64,000 bases of DNA from Larimichthys crocea. Lineage: Eukaryota; Chordata; Actinopteri; Sciaenidae. Shown here one piece after another: positions 41,801 to 54,500 of the stretch (position 1 is the stretch's first letter; each line of letters begins with the position of its first letter). A program made the translations under genes and the position numbers. The stretch spans positions 9,093,552 through 9,157,551 of the forward strand of contig NC_040012.1 in NCBI RefSeq assembly GCF_000972845.2. The letters run 5' to 3'. The notes below the pieces were generated by a model, which ran no database searches, was not told where the DNA came from, and saw only the letters and a list, made by a program, of their open reading frames with translations.

Positions 41801-44800
41801 CAAGAGCTGCTAAGGCCTCGGGCGACGTGAAAACCAAATCCACTGCGGAGGAGGAGACATACAGGGTACAGCATGGATAGGTCACCTGCTGAGTGAAAGC
41901 CAGCTGAATATAATATGAAAAAGGTTATGTCCCTGTAAAAGAGGTCGACATTCGTAATCATGTTTGTGTAAACATACAGTTAGTATTTCTAGTTAACACA
42001 AAAACATGCACAAACAGGAACAAAATAATTTTTTTTAGTTTGATCTTTTCAACCTTTTTTGACATTATTCTGGTCAATAACCTAAAAACAACTCTGTGTC
42101 CCAATGATACAACCATGTCCATATGTTAAATGTTGTTTGATAATTATGTGTTCCTGTGCATTCAGACTATTGTGGAAGAGCGTGACCAGGAAAGGGAGAG
42201 GCGTTGGAAAGCTGAACAGGCTGTGAGGAAACTAACAGAGGATCTGAAGTGTCTGCAGACAAAGGTCAGCGAGGAAAAAGACCTTCAGAGCATGGCTCTG
42301 CACACCACTGACAGGTTAGTAGCTGTACGCAGAGATGCACACGTATGCACTATGCACGGTGCAGTAGCTTTAAGGCAGATACCATGATGACAGGGGATAA
42401 TTGAACTTGTCTCTGTGGATTTTAGTTGTCAACCGCATAATGGATTTTCATTAATTTCTATCCTCTTCATTATTTGTGTTGGCTCCTCTGGGACTAGGAC
42501 CTACTACCTGTCTCATCCTTGAACAATGAGTATCCATCCCACCATTAAAACGGGACGATAGTGAGGAACACTCTCATCGTCCCGCAGCCTCTCATCAAAT
42601 CAAGCACACATTTAACTCCATTACCCCAAAAACCTTAAAGTATGCCTGCAGTTGTCTGATAGTAAAGCTATTTAGTTTAAAGCTACGCGCTCACCCTGCT
42701 TGTGTGCCTTGTATTTAAACTCCAGAGGCTATAATTATCTGTGATTAAATATCCCTATCTCTGTTCCTACACACGTGTGAGGCCATTTGGCTGTGAGCTT
42801 CTTCCCTCTGCGCTGCACAGATAGAGCCAGGTGTAACTAGTTTGTGCACTGTTCTTTTGCCTGCTTAGATAAATCTGCATTATGGGTGTAATTAGAAGCC
42901 CGGTGACAAGCATATGTCAGCAGTATTACATGAATCAATCTTAGCTGTCACTTTCTAATGACGCCGAACACGGCTGCTATTGTTGACTCGCTCGCTCGAT
43001 CAGGAGAACAGAGAAATGAGTCATCACAGCAGATTTGAAGAGAGAACTGTATGTGGTCGCACACTTTCAGTTTTGCTGGGGTTTTTTTTGTTTTTTTTTT
43101 CTTTTCACCAGACTGCCCTTTTTTATAATGTGTTTTTTTTTTCCTATTTCCATTTTCACCATATTTCCATTTTCTCTCCCTCGAGATAAGATTTGGACTA
43201 TTCTGTGACTGTGTCAGGTTTTTTTTTTCAATTTCACAGGCTATCACATTTTTAACAGTGGGAGATAAAACACAGGGGACAATCAAGGTTATCACACAAT
43301 TGGTAGTGGTTGCCTAAACCAGTTTCCATACACCTTAAAAATACACATTTGGGGTATTACTCCTGCCTGCTTGCATGCTGTTATCAAGCTTTCTCCCCAT
43401 CCAGACTGAAAGAAATGTTGCTAAAGGAGCGATCAGGGCGCTCTGAACTGCAGACTCGTATTGATGAGCTGGAGGGGAGGTGTCAATCCCTAACCCAGCA
43501 GCTGGAGCAGGCCCGCAGCAGTGAAGAACAACTCAAGACTGCACTGCGTAGACTGGAGGAAGGCATCACCCATGGAGAGGCGCTTAGGGCTCGTCAGCAG
43601 GCTGAAGAGGTACAGCGGTTTATTTTGTAGAACTGAGAACACTTTGACATTTTGATGCAGGTGTTCATTCACAACATAGAAATGAGTCCTACAAATCTGA
43701 AAGTATGATTCCTTATTACACCATATAGTCTCCTGCAGAGTGAATAAATGTAGACAGATGAAAGGATTCGATCATTCAGCTCTCACAGTATGTGACAGGC
43801 TGGTATAAAACATGTGCTGTCCTTCCTCAGATGAAGCGACACCAGGAGCTGGAGAACAAAGCAGCAGCTCTGAAGAGAGAGTTGGACATCCAGAGAGCCT
43901 CAGTACGTCAGCACAAAGACAAACTGCAGCAGCTGCATGAACTGCTGGCATCCAGAGAACAAGAGCACAGGTACATCTGAACCTGAGCCTCTGTTGTGAG
44001 GGATGAGCTCCTACATGGATGCAATGTTTTCTGCTGGTTATTTCACATGAGAGGTTTCTTTATTTTTTGTTTTTGCCTTTGCTTTGAAGCGGGCTGGCCT
44101 CAGCAGGAAAACACAGGCAGATTTTTCTGCACCAGATGATAAGAAATAATGAAAACATGGTGACACTTTTGGGGTTGTGTGCTTGTGTCTGAAGTCTCAC
44201 ATTAGTTTTCAGATAAACTTTTCAATACCTTTTAGCACAAAAGGAGGACTGTAGATTTAGCTCCCCATCTCTTATTTGGAAGTGATCTTTTAATAATTAG
44301 TATGAATGGGACAAACAAAAGCTGTTTCAATGTTCATCTCATCATGTGACTTGTTTAAAGACTTTACAAATAGTGAACTGATCTAGTTCCTTTAAGTTTT
44401 TGAGTGCATTAATATATAAATGTAGCAAAAGTCCTTTAAAATGATCTGCTACCTACTTATTAAAGGATAAATACATTTTAAATACAATACTTTAAATTTT
44501 ACCATTGGATATTAATCTAATGCCAAGAGTCTGCACATGTCACATTTAAACTCTGGAACACTCCTATTTGTTAAGCCCTCAACTTCCTGTATTTACTGAA
44601 TCTTTTAAAATGTATTTTAAATATACAGTTGGAATTTCATGTTATGACCCACATATTACAAAGTGTGATTGTGTTGATTGTGTTGTGTTAAACAGGTAAA
44701 TGCAATACACTTGTTTGCATTGTTTTACAGAAAACAGTTGGACTTGCGTTTGCAGCCTGGCGGGGCAGATTTCCGTGAGGCAGTGGCAAAAGAAGTTGCA

Positions 44801-47800
44801 TCAGTGGAACAGAGACATGCTCAAAGGGAGGTGGAGCTGCAGGAGAAACTGGCAGAGGGCAGGAAGCAGTACGCTGCCCTGGAGGACGAGTTCCGCATGG
44901 GGCTAACCATCGAGGCCGCTCGCTTCTCTGAGGTCCGCTAAAACATGGACACCTGCCATACAGATGGCCTGTAATCACTGAAGTTTTGCCCTAATGTTTA
45001 CTCCATGTTCTCTCTAAAGTCCAGCTCATAAATGACATTGTGTCCAGTAAAAAGTGAAATGATTGAACTGGGATTGAACCCAATTTATATAGGCCTTTTC
45101 TTTTTCAGTCCGATGGTGAAAGCTGAGATTGAATTGAATGAAGGATCATCTCTCTGGACAAGTAGTCTGTGATTGCCACAGGAAGACAGCGATACAAAAA
45201 GATAGGATTTGAATCAATCTGTACTTTCTCAAAACGGTTACAGATTTCATTCAGCCTCTGCACAAAATCTAATCTAATCTTGATTGCTACCACTTGCGCC
45301 GTTTTCTACTTTAAGTCTCCAACCTTTGACCATAAGGAGGTCTGAAGTCTGAATAAGATATAGATTGGCAGCCAAATCCTCACACATGGAGACCTTTAAA
45401 AGATTGACTTCTCTAAATCCACAACTCTGAAACCTTCTCTGTCAGACATCAAATGTGACATTGATGGATAAATATGTCAAGTCAAGTAATGCTTGGACCA
45501 AAAGTCCTTCAGCTCCTAGATATCTTATTCACATTCCACAACCTTGTTCTGCTTTTGTAGGTGAAGGAAGCTTGTGATCAGATGACAGCAGAGCTGTTGG
45601 AGCTCAGGTCGACCCTCAGCCAGTCCCAGCAGAGGGAGAAGAAATCTGGCTCTCTGGTGCAGGAACTCACAGCCATGGTCAAGGAACAAAAGCACCGCAT
45701 CTCTGAACTCATCAAAGCCAAGAGAGATGCTGTCACTGATTTGAAAGTAAAATAGCTTTTTCTTCAGCATTTTAAGTAAATAAAGAATAAGCTATCTAAT
45801 CAGGTTTGAAAAATCACATTATATATAAGATATACTGGTGATGACCAGTTCTGAGCATCAGTCATCGCCTTTTCAATAATAGTTGAGCCTGAGCCTGTAG
45901 GAGACATCTTTGAGACATCATGAATACTGAATGGATCCAGCTGCTTTTCCATCTGTCAGCCCTGACAGATGGCCATTGATCATTAATACTGTCTGTGTGT
46001 CCTTCTGCCAGAGCCGTCTGCATTCCTTGGAAGCAGAGGTGGAGCAAGACCGGCGTCTTGGTGTGCAGCTCGAGTTGCTCAAGAAAGACAAGGCGCGACT
46101 GTTGTCTCAGCTCACGGCTCAGGAGTCGGTGATAGACGGCCTCAGGGCAGAGAGGAGGATCTGGGGCCAGGAGCTCGCTCAGCAAGGTGGGAGAGACATC
46201 CAGGAGGACTTTGAATCAGCCTCATAGTGCATGACACACACTAACAACCAGTTTTAGTTTATCAACAAACACCAATATAGGTATTCCTTTAGTCCATGTT
46301 CCTCATTTTTAAGATTATACTCCAGAATCAGTGTGAAGGAGGCATTGGTTTAAAATTGTATCTTCTGTTTTATTTAATCTGTATCAAGTAAAGCCTGCCA
46401 TCTAGTGGTTATTTAGGAGAAACACTGTTAAGCACTTCAGGCAAGGATAGGCAAGTTAATTGTCCAACAGTAGCTAACGCCTTTTTAAACGTTCACATTT
46501 CAAAATGCTTCGTTTGAGGCATTAAAATGCACAACACATTTTATTGGCACTGACACAAACAAATAAGGGATAAATTAATGAAAATAGACAAAAGATTCAG
46601 TTTCATGTATTTCTCTTTACTAGGAGTGTCCTTGGCTCAAGATCGTGGACGCCTGGAGGCCAGGATAGAAGTGCTGGGTGCTGAACTGGAGACTCAGAAG
46701 AAACAGAATGAGAGGGACAACGATGCCCTAAAAATCAAATCCAAAATCATAGATGACCAAACAGAGACCATCCGCAAACTCAAAGAGGTAGCAGGATACT
46801 TTGATTAATATAACCAGTGTATTGCTCTTAAAGCAAAACAACAAAAAAAGCCCATCATGTGACAGAACATGCCACAACTTCAACATATGTTAACATACAT
46901 TTTGTATATGTGTGTATCTAACTTGTCCTGATTTCATTAGACACACTAAAGCAGATTCTCTGTCTCCTCTGCCGTCTTGCTGTTTAAGGCCATGCAGGAG
47001 CGTGATGATCAGATCCGTAGGCTGCGTGAGGAAGCGGTCCAGGCCCAGAAAAGGCTCCAGCAGCAGCAGGAGGAGGAAACGGCTCAGCAGGCTGAGCTGA
47101 GGGAGCGGATAGAGCATCTGAGTCTGCGCAAGGAGGAGCTGAAGCAGCAGCTGGAGGATAAAGAGGCAGAACTCGAGGAGGTTAAAAGAGTTTACAGGCA
47201 AGTGTCCCATCACAAATACATAGACATACTAAAAATGCAAAAATCTGCATTATACATAGGAATAACTTCATGTTTTTATATCCTCAAACCCACTCAATAT
47301 CCATGTTTAAAGCGAATGAAGAAATGTCTCCTCGATCAGATCGGTTTCTTCATCACCATTATGTTCTGTTTTTTTCTATTTCTCTGTATCTTTTCCTGTT
47401 TTTAGTGATTCTAGTAAGAAGTGGCAGGAAAAAGCAGACCTGCTCACTCGGCTGGAGAGCCAGGTGAAACGCATGAAGGAGAACTTTGATTCCAAGGAAC
47501 GTCTGCTGCTGGAAGAAAGAGATAAAGCAACAGAAGCACATAAGTATGACACAATATCTCACAAGAGCAAAAATCAAGGACCGTGGTTGATAACCAAAAT
47601 AGATATGACTATGTGTAGTGGCAGGAAAGGCATCAAATTTGTTGCAATTACGGCAGCACTTACATGGATGTTGTAGCTGTAGTTGCTTGTTTTAAATCAC
47701 ATTTTTCAGGAGTAAGCAGTTTTTTAGATGAAGTGATTATCCTGGAAAAAAAATGAATCTAAAAGACGTTTAGATGCAGTCCAAAGTTTAGAAGAAACTT

Positions 47801-48706
47801 GTTACTTTAAGTTTTCTTCAGTTTGTATTTCTATATCTACCAGACACATGTGCACACCTATCATCGCCCACCTGCTGGGAACGGGTTAGGACAGTTCTGC
47901 AGCTTTCCTAAATCCCAGAGGAGAGTAAAGTTATTTCCTAAGTCAAGAAAGCTGATAAAATGTTTTTCCCTTCCAAAGCCAAAAAGGAAGACCAAATACA
48001 GGATGTGTCGCTCTGAAATGTTTGGCCAGTAAAAACTGTTTCCATCTCTCTGCCAAACCCAAAATCTAATCTGGAGAATTCATTATATTAGGATCATATT
48101 ACTTCTGAAATCTGGACAAATCATGATCAGGATTGATAGTGATATAGCTAAATTGCCTTGCCTTATTTAACATTATGTTGTTGTTGTTCTGCAGGGCTGC
48201 AGTGGAGAAGTTACGCTGTGTGGATGATGCATTTCGCCGACAGCTCGAGTCTTGCCAGGCTGCACATCAAGCTGAGCTGTTTCGACTGGCGAATGAAAAG
48301 CAGAAACAGATTGAACAAGCCAATCAGAAGGTAAAGTTTAGACGCTTTGCACAGAAATGGCTGGTTTCCCTCCAAGGCAGGTGCTTTGAGATTTTGTCAC
48401 TGAAAAAATACATTTTTAACAAGATTAAGGGAAGGAAGAAGGAAAAATCATGTGATGCAGTTATGCAGTTTGACAATATCATAAGTAATACTGCCCTCTT
48501 GAGTGTGAGAACCTTAAACTGAACAATTAAAGTTGAATTTTAATTTAATGAGGTTGTTGTTTGAAGCTGAGGTCCTCTGTTTGCGTCTTCTTCAGGTGTT
48601 TGAAGTGGAAGAAGAGATGCGTCAGCTCCTGGAGGAGACAGAAACCAACAAGAGAATCATGGAAGAGAAAATGAAACGTCTCTCAAGTGTGCTAAAAGAC
48701 TTTTAG
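35789..48706 (+). CDS. lrrcc1: Leucine-rich repeat and coiled-coil centrosomal protein 1, 19 coding exons
   Basis: Exons: 35789-35832, 36894-37099, 37285-37350, 37446-37613, 38996-39162, 40157-40372, 40658-40857, 41691-41865, 42166-42314, 43405-43609, 43831-43970, 44731-44932, 45561-45746, 46012-46186, 46624-46787, 46989-47197, 47406-47543, 48195-48330, 48596-48706. They join in frame to 3057 nt (1018 aa; human about 1032). The N-terminus has five SDS22-like LRRs (LNLHCNHIERIEGL, LDLSSNCVSKIDGL, LNLSCNLITKVEG and others, residues about 22-160). A middle linker contains KRDTDLTSESECDSG, matching human KRDTDITSES. From about residue 415 to the end is coiled coil, including SLAQDRGRLEARIE, IIDDQTETIRKLKE and the tail EMRQLLEETETNKRIMEEKM. 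The human protein is a centriolar/centrosomal component required for spindle poles and ciliary function. Start choice: ATG 35789 is the only in-frame Met in exon 1. Confidence 0.95.
36894..39162 (+). CDS. lrrcc1: lrrcc1 exons 2-5: LRR domain and cap
   Basis: Exons 2, 3 and 4 (36894-37099, 37285-37350, 37446-37613) encode the five LxxLxLxxNxIxxI repeats ending in ISLHGNHLDNIDHLLQCLLG. Exon 5 (38996-39162) encodes the C-terminal LRR cap (YREIVMQSLPQISLLDGLDQ), the YRxxVxxxLPQLxxLDG pattern usual after SDS22-type LRRs. The 1.38 kb intron between exons 4 and 5 holds nothing recognised. Confidence 0.92.
39163..40156. other. lrrcc1 intron 5, no recognised content
   Basis: AT-rich intron between donor GTATTT and acceptor CTGCAG. 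I see no exon or repeat that I can name. The lrrcc1 introns at 42315-43404, 43971-44730 and 44933-45560 are likewise featureless apart from homopolymer T runs near 43080-43140. Confidence 0.5.
42166..48706 (+). CDS. lrrcc1: lrrcc1 exons 9-19: coiled-coil region
   Basis: Eleven exons encode an almost uninterrupted Glu/Gln/Leu/Lys/Arg-rich heptad region of about 600 residues. It begins TIVEERDQERERRWKAEQAV, passes LEDEFRMGLTIEAARFSE and AERRIWGQELAQQG, and ends SSVLKDF then TAG. These motifs align with human LRRCC1 (ENEFRIALTVEARRF, TERKVWGHELAQQG). Such regions mediate dimerisation and centriolar assembly. Confidence 0.93.
47198..47199 (+). other. lrrcc1: Non-canonical GC donor (GC-AG intron) in lrrcc1
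   Basis: Exon 16 ends TTTACAG and the intron begins GCAAGT. Only this boundary joins in frame to the next exon to give VYRSDSSKKWQEKADL, aligning with human KAYSTLNRKWHDKGEL. The flanking AG/GCAAGT is the strong consensus GC donors need. The nearby GTGTCC would shift the frame. Confidence 0.85.
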
Positions 48707-48790
48707 CACATAAAAAACATGACTTCTTTGCAGCTATGGCAATGTATGAATTTAAACACTAGGGGATAGTTGTTTTTTTGTTTGTTTTTA

Positions 48791-48863
48791 AATAAAGTTA
48801 TTTCTATTTTTTTAAAGTTAATTTATTGATGTATTTTAGTATATCATGATTTATCTAATAAAT
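48791..48863 (+). terminator. lrrcc1 polyadenylation signals (AATAAA at 48791 and 48858)
   Basis: Two canonical AATAAA hexamers lie 85 and 152 bp after the lrrcc1 stop, followed by T-rich sequence. The 3'UTR is therefore very short. Confidence 0.75.
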
Positions 48864-48899
48864 TCTCTCTTGAGCATATTTGTCTTTTTTTTTTGCATA

Positions 48900-49480
48900 A
48901 AATTGTGTTAATGCATATTCAAAATAAGAATGCAAGGTTCAGTGGGAAATAATAAAACTTCCTGGCACATTTCATACAAGAAACGAGCAATACAATGTGT
49001 GTCACATTCAAGAAAGATAAATCAAACAAATCCTGTTTTGTTTTTGTGTTGTTTCCATGTTTACATTTTTAAGTACAGAAATGTACAAAGATTAATCATA
49101 ATCTTCAAATGAGCTTAGCACAAAAAAAACTTATGATAGTGTAGTTATCTTTTTAAATCAGCAAGGATCTTACACAGACTTTAAATAAGCTACAATTCAT
49201 ATATAAGCTAATTAAAGTCTGCTTTATGGGTAGAAAGGGGTAAAAGAGACCTGATATTTCACATTTATAAGATAGTGTGTCCATAATGATTATATAATTA
49301 CATATTTAATATCATAAATTTGACGTATTTCTATCACTTTTTATGTGTTTTTTTTTTCTTTTCGGCTTCCATACACTCGGAGTGAGGTGGATTAGATTTA
49401 TCAATACCTGTCTGTCCGGTTGAAGAGGGGAGGGCGGGGTCAGATTCTTGTTGAGGTTGAGGTGGGGGGTGTTTCGGGCA
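48900..49480. other. lrrcc1-e2f5 intergenic spacer
   Basis: AT-rich up to about 49350, then rising in GC into the e2f5 promoter (GAGGGGAGGGCGGGG at about 49424). No gene or repeat recognised. Confidence 0.5.
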
Positions 49481-49493
49481 CGAGCGGGACAAG

Positions 49494-49509
49494 GGTTGCC
49501 GTGGCAACC
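49494..49509. promoter_or_regulatory. Palindromic RFX X-box in the e2f5 promoter
   Basis: GGTTGCCGTGGCAACC is a perfect inverted repeat with a two-base centre and matches the X-box consensus GTNRCC-N(0-3)-RGYAAC bound by RFX factors. It sits 180 bp before the e2f5 ATG and about 0.7 kb after the end of lrrcc1. RFX factors control ciliary genes, which fits the role of E2F5 in multiciliated cells; binding itself is inferred. Confidence 0.75.
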
Positions 49510-49592
49510 GTAACCTAACGTAACGTCCGTTGATTTAAAAACCCTATAGGTGCTGCCGCCGTCCCGTTTATAGGCGACACAGACGGAGAAAG

Positions 49593-49613
49593 ATGTCCGG
49601 TATTTGTAATTAA
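49593..49613 (+). promoter_or_regulatory. Short uORF in the e2f5 leader
   Basis: ATG at 49593 reads six codons (MSGICN) to a TAA at 49611, ending 75 bp before the main ATG. It lies downstream of the X-box in what is probably 5'UTR. Re-initiation distance is ample, so an effect on translation would be modest. Confidence 0.4.
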
Positions 49614-49688
49614 AACATAAGCGGCGGACTTATATATAAAAATAAATAATTAACAAGAAGTAGGACTGTTTGATTTTGTAGAAAGAAG

Positions 49689-51503
49689 ATGGAGTTTGAG
49701 ACGACGGAGACTGTACGCTCGACACCGAGTCGCCACGAAAAAAGTTTGGGGCTCCTCACGATGAAGTTTGTCAGTCTGCTCCAAGAAGCGAAGGACGGCG
49801 TCCTTGATTTGAAAGTGGTCAGTGAAACCGGCTCAGTGGCTCTTTTGTGGGTTGTATTTTGTGTTGTTAAAGTCGGTAGTGCCACCTTCCAGACAGCAGC
49901 TGTGAACAAAGGGCTTGTCAGTCACCGCCGGTCAGGTGCATTGATTTGTTTAACAGGTGGACGAGCTAAGCCGCCATTACCCGGGCCGCCTCGTCTGCTC
50001 TGTGGGTTCAGTCACACAAAAGCAGAAAAAAACATGAACTAATAAGCAAAAATGTGTTTGTAGCGACCAGTTTAGAGCTAAATTGTTAATAAACCAGCTT
50101 AAAATGAGGCTAAGGGTCCCCAAAATGTCATTACTAATCACCCCTCTCTACTCTATACATGTAAAGTAGACCAACAAAACAAAGTGGTGAGGTGGTCCCA
50201 TGTTAAATTATGTTAAATACGACTGTAGGACTACTATGGATTCTGTTTTGGAATAACCCAAACTAAATTAGCCTTGTAAAACCCCTTTTAATGACCTGTG
50301 GAGGTCCCCACAGGGGGCATTTGGGGAACCACCCCATCTTTGTCAACAGGTTTAACACCAGTCCTGCTGCCTAGCCCAGTGTTATAAAACAAAACTGGGT
50401 CTCCCAGTACGACCAATTACATGTACGGCTGTGGGTTGTGATCTCAGGGCAACTAAAGAGCGATGGCTTTATTTCTTAGGTTTGTTTTTAGGGCCCTAAG
50501 GAGGTTCATAAAGAGGAAAAAAAAAACAAAGATCAAGATTTAATTTAATTAAAAAAATTAAAAAGTTTATATCATTTTGTGGAGCACACATTTGTTTGAA
50601 TGCTGTCTTCATGTTTACTGACCCATCAGATCTATCTTGTACCTTGATTGTTTGTTTCCCTTTTTTGTAAGTCTAAATGACTAAATGTAATTTATGGGAT
50701 GTCTTGACCCTCCCACATTGGGGAACCAGTAGCCTGACACCATCTCAAGTCATCCTGCCAGTTACAGCTGCATCAATTTGCTGTTTGACAGTAAATTAGG
50801 CAATAACAAAGAAGATGATTGACAGATTTATTGATGAATAGTGATTAATTGCAGTCTTCCTTTTGAGTTTTCTGGCTGTCAGCGATCTGCTTCTACTAAG
50901 AGTGAATGGTGACGTCTTTAAACTCTTTCCCCTCAAATACTCAGACTGTGATAGACTTTGTTGAGCTGCTCTTAGTGTTTTAACTTATGGATGCATCTTT
51001 GCCACACGTACCTGAAGCATCTTCCTTAAATCTACCTCCTTTTTTTTCACAGTGACAAGTAGTTTTCCCTCTCTTCTTGCCCGCCAAAGCTGGGTAATGT
51101 TTACACAGCAGGCTCCTTAGACCCTTTCCCTCCTCCTTCCTCCTCTGCTATTGTGTAACTGTCCTCTTCTGCCAAGGGGTTTTATTTGCTGTTTGTGCAG
51201 CTTAATTTGCCAGGTCCCTTTTATTTGTTGGCTTTGTTAGTCTCTCTTTTTCACCTCAAGACGTATTTGCCACAAATGTTCAGGTTTCCTTTTAAGGGTT
51301 TGTAAAAAAGTGTCTGTGATGTATCTTGTCAACAAGGGTTCGTATTAAGCCATTAAGCAGTCTCTTTATGGAAGTCTCTGTGTTAATTAACAGGCTGCAG
51401 ACAGCTTGGCGGTGAAACAGAAGAGGAGGATATACGACATCACCAACGTGCTTGAAGGAGTGGGACTGATCGAGAAGAAAAATAAGAACATAATCCAGTG
51501 GAG
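49689..51503 (+). CDS. e2f5: e2f5 exons 1-2: winged-helix DNA-binding domain
   Basis: Exon 1 (49689-49817) ends ..KDGVLDLKV using donor GTCAGT at 49818; this choice preserves the family spacing DLK-x-AAD, whereas the GTGGTC at 49815 would lose one residue. Exon 2 (51394-51503) encodes [20 protein letters not shown] then [16 protein letters not shown]. The first Met at 49689 gives a short N-terminus ([13 protein letters not shown]) and no long Pro/Gly-rich leader as in mammals. Confidence 0.9.
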
Positions 51504-54500
51504 GTTTGAAAACAAATCAGTGAAATATTTACCTTCTTAGTGATATTTTTGATTGGCTTCAATATCTTTGAACTTGTGAATATCTTTAGTACTCACTGCT
51601 GTAAAAATATTTACACTCTTAGCAGCCAAATTTATTTTTAAGTTTGCTGATAAAGAGCAAATATCGACTTGTGTTCACACCTCACACTTGTTTCTCTCAT
51701 CTCTTATCTTCCCTTGTGTCCAGGGGAGAGAACTCAGGCAGCCAAACTCAGGAGGTGGTCGAGCAGGTGAAGGTTTTAAAGGCTCAAATCGCTGAGCTGG
51801 AGGCCCAAGAGAAGGAGCTGGACAGCCAGAAGGCATGGCTAGATGAGAACATCAAACACCTTAAACACGATCCCATCGTCAGCCCATATCCTTTAACGCC
51901 AGAGCGCTAGAAGTGGACTCTCCCTCATGACTAAAAAGGACAACAACTTGCTGTTGGACTAAACACATTAAGTGTTAACATATTTACTACTTTATCTTTG
52001 ATGTCGTTCCAGTGAAGTGTCACTTGATTAATTTCTCTCTCTACAGTTTGTAATTCTAGTCCTCCTTTGGCCCATTTATTCATGTCTCCTTGATTCTTTT
52101 AACATTGTTTACTTCCTGAAGTGAGAAAATGCCATAAAGGGTGGATTATAAATATAATTACTATTGTCAGTCTCTTGTCAGGCTAATCCTGACTTGCACA
52201 ATGCTCACAGTCTTGTTTTTCCAGTTTATTGTCTCCATTTTCCTCCCATAAGTAATCCTGTTCCTGTTTCCTTAATGCCACCCTCTCCACTTATAAATTT
52301 GTGACACATGAAGACATCTGCAATGCCTTCAGCGGAGACACTCTTCTTGCAGTAGTGGCTCCCGCTGGGACTCAGCTGGAGGTACCGCTACCCGAAATGG
52401 TTGGTCACACAAGATTTATTTTAGTTGATGTTAATGATAATCACCAGAGAGGGAAGATTTCACCACATTTCCTCGTGTTTGGTGGTAAACCATGTGTTAT
52501 AACGGAAGCTAATGTGATAACAAGTTTGTTGTGGTGTATGTGAAGTCAAAAAACTTTTCACATTTGGCTGCTTGAGCAAAGTGATATGACGTGAGCATTT
52601 CCTGTAATATTGATAATGAGAGCATAAAAGTGAACCATAACAGGAAAGCTACAGGTCCTGAAACCAAAAAAAAATGAGCTGAAAGATGCTAAAATGCTCC
52701 TTAGAGCTGATGGAAACTGCAACATCATTAGTCCCCCCAGCAGCCCATCCACATACAAGTAGTCATGTGATCCATTGTATACATAAAAATATAGTTTATA
52801 GCTGCTGTAATCACGATAAACTGATCTCCACACTGCTGCTCTTTAGGGCCAGAGTGGTCAGAAGAAGTACCAGGTGAATCTCCGCAGCCACTCCGCTCCC
52901 ATCCAGGTCATGCTCATCAACAGGGATTCAGACTCCACAATACCTGTGGTTTTCTCTGTGCCGCCCACCGACGACATCGGCCCATTGCCAACCCCACCCA
53001 GCACCCCCGCCAGCCTGCAGAGGTTCCCCCTCTCGACGTCCGTTTATTCCACCTCCAACACTACCTCCTCCTACTGCAGCCAGGACTCTCTCTGCTCAGA
53101 CCACCAGATGGTGCTGCCAGAACACAACGAGGTGCTGACGCCGTCATCCACCCCTCCCAATCTACACATGGGTAAGTACGGGGGACGTCAGATTTAAGTT
53201 CCTCGTGAAAGCCATCACATGCTTTTAATGGCTTCTTTTAGGCTGCTGTGAACAAAATGTATAAGACTGTGACACTTTTAAGCATAACAGAGAGGATTAA
53301 AGAATAAAGCTGCCAACAGCTTCAATAACTTCTAAAAATATAGATATAAAGTATAAAATATTGGTCAAAGATCATCTTTTCAGTTGGATGATCTCCAAAG
53401 TACTCTCACACTGGGGCAGTTTCATCTTCATTTCTCCACCCCTCCATTGTGATCTGGCTGAAATAACATCTGCACCCGATGAGTCAGAAGGTGTTACTCC
53501 CTCTTGGAGCTGTTTTTATAATCATTGTTTGTGTCCACAGTGTTCTTGGTTGAATGCACTGCATGCTTTGGTTAAATGAAAGTAGAGATTGTAGAGAAAA
53601 TTACACCGGTGTAGGCTTGTGTGACAAATACTATTGGTGATAAACTTTCATTTTTACTTTAAATTCCCTTTTATACGGCTGAGGTGAGGTTCACTAATTT
53701 GACCTCTTCTCATGACTGTGTGCCTGAACTCTCCTTTCATTCTCCTCTTTCTCACTTGTTGATTAAGGTGAGTGACCTCTTATAACTTCCAGAGTAGCTC
53801 CAGCTGACTTCGGCCTGAGCAGCGGGTTAATCAGGCAGAATAATTAAATACACGAGAGTGGGTGTGCAGAGCCTTGAGCTAGTAGAGGTGTTAAACTGCG
53901 GTCAAGATTTACCCTAATGAAATGTACTGTGTGTTGTGGACAAAAGCCAAAACCACAGGAGCTACCGTGGCTAACATCAGCAGTCCACACGGTTTTAAAT
54001 TCTGACATTTTTTTGTACAACAAGCAGCATGCTTCCTTCTCTGCTGCAGCTATTATTTTACTGTGCAAGCAAACAATATTTCCTGAGTGAGATGCCAATC
54101 CTTCCCTCCCTCCTTCCCTCCCTCACTGGCTGGATAGCAGAGTTCAGTCAGATTGAACTTTGATTTTGAGCAGAGCGATAGGGGCAGGTCGATTTGCCAA
54201 TGTGTCTCGCCCTGTTCCGTACAGACAGATAATGAATACGTGGTGCAAAAATGTATTCCTCATCCTCAGTTGCCTACTAGTTGAAACTTTCAGCACAACA
54301 CTCTTTTGTAGTTTAAGTCTTAGGCTGCATTATACTGAGGGAGAATACAATACAGTGATTGTGGAAATGTTTTCTTCTTCCAGTATAAAGCAATATAATT
54401 CAACACCATTCAACAAAGTGAACATTAAAATCTAGGATTTATTGCAGGTTGTATTAGACTGTGTTAGGTTTAGTACTAATATAGCTAATAAAGTGTGTGC

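Noticed and set aside
46890..47213. Leu-rich minus-strand open frame across lrrcc1 exon 16
   Set aside because: Antisense of a Glu/Gln/Lys coiled-coil exon, which always gives Leu/Phe-rich frames.
49815..49816. Alternative e2f5 exon 1 donor GTGGTC
   Set aside because: Would delete one residue between DLK and AAD that is present in E2F4 and E2F5; GTCAGT at 49818 keeps the spacing.
49689..50042. 117-codon open frame read straight through from the e2f5 start
   Set aside because: Only the first 43 codons are exon; homology stops at DLKV and resumes at 51394, so the rest is intron read-through.
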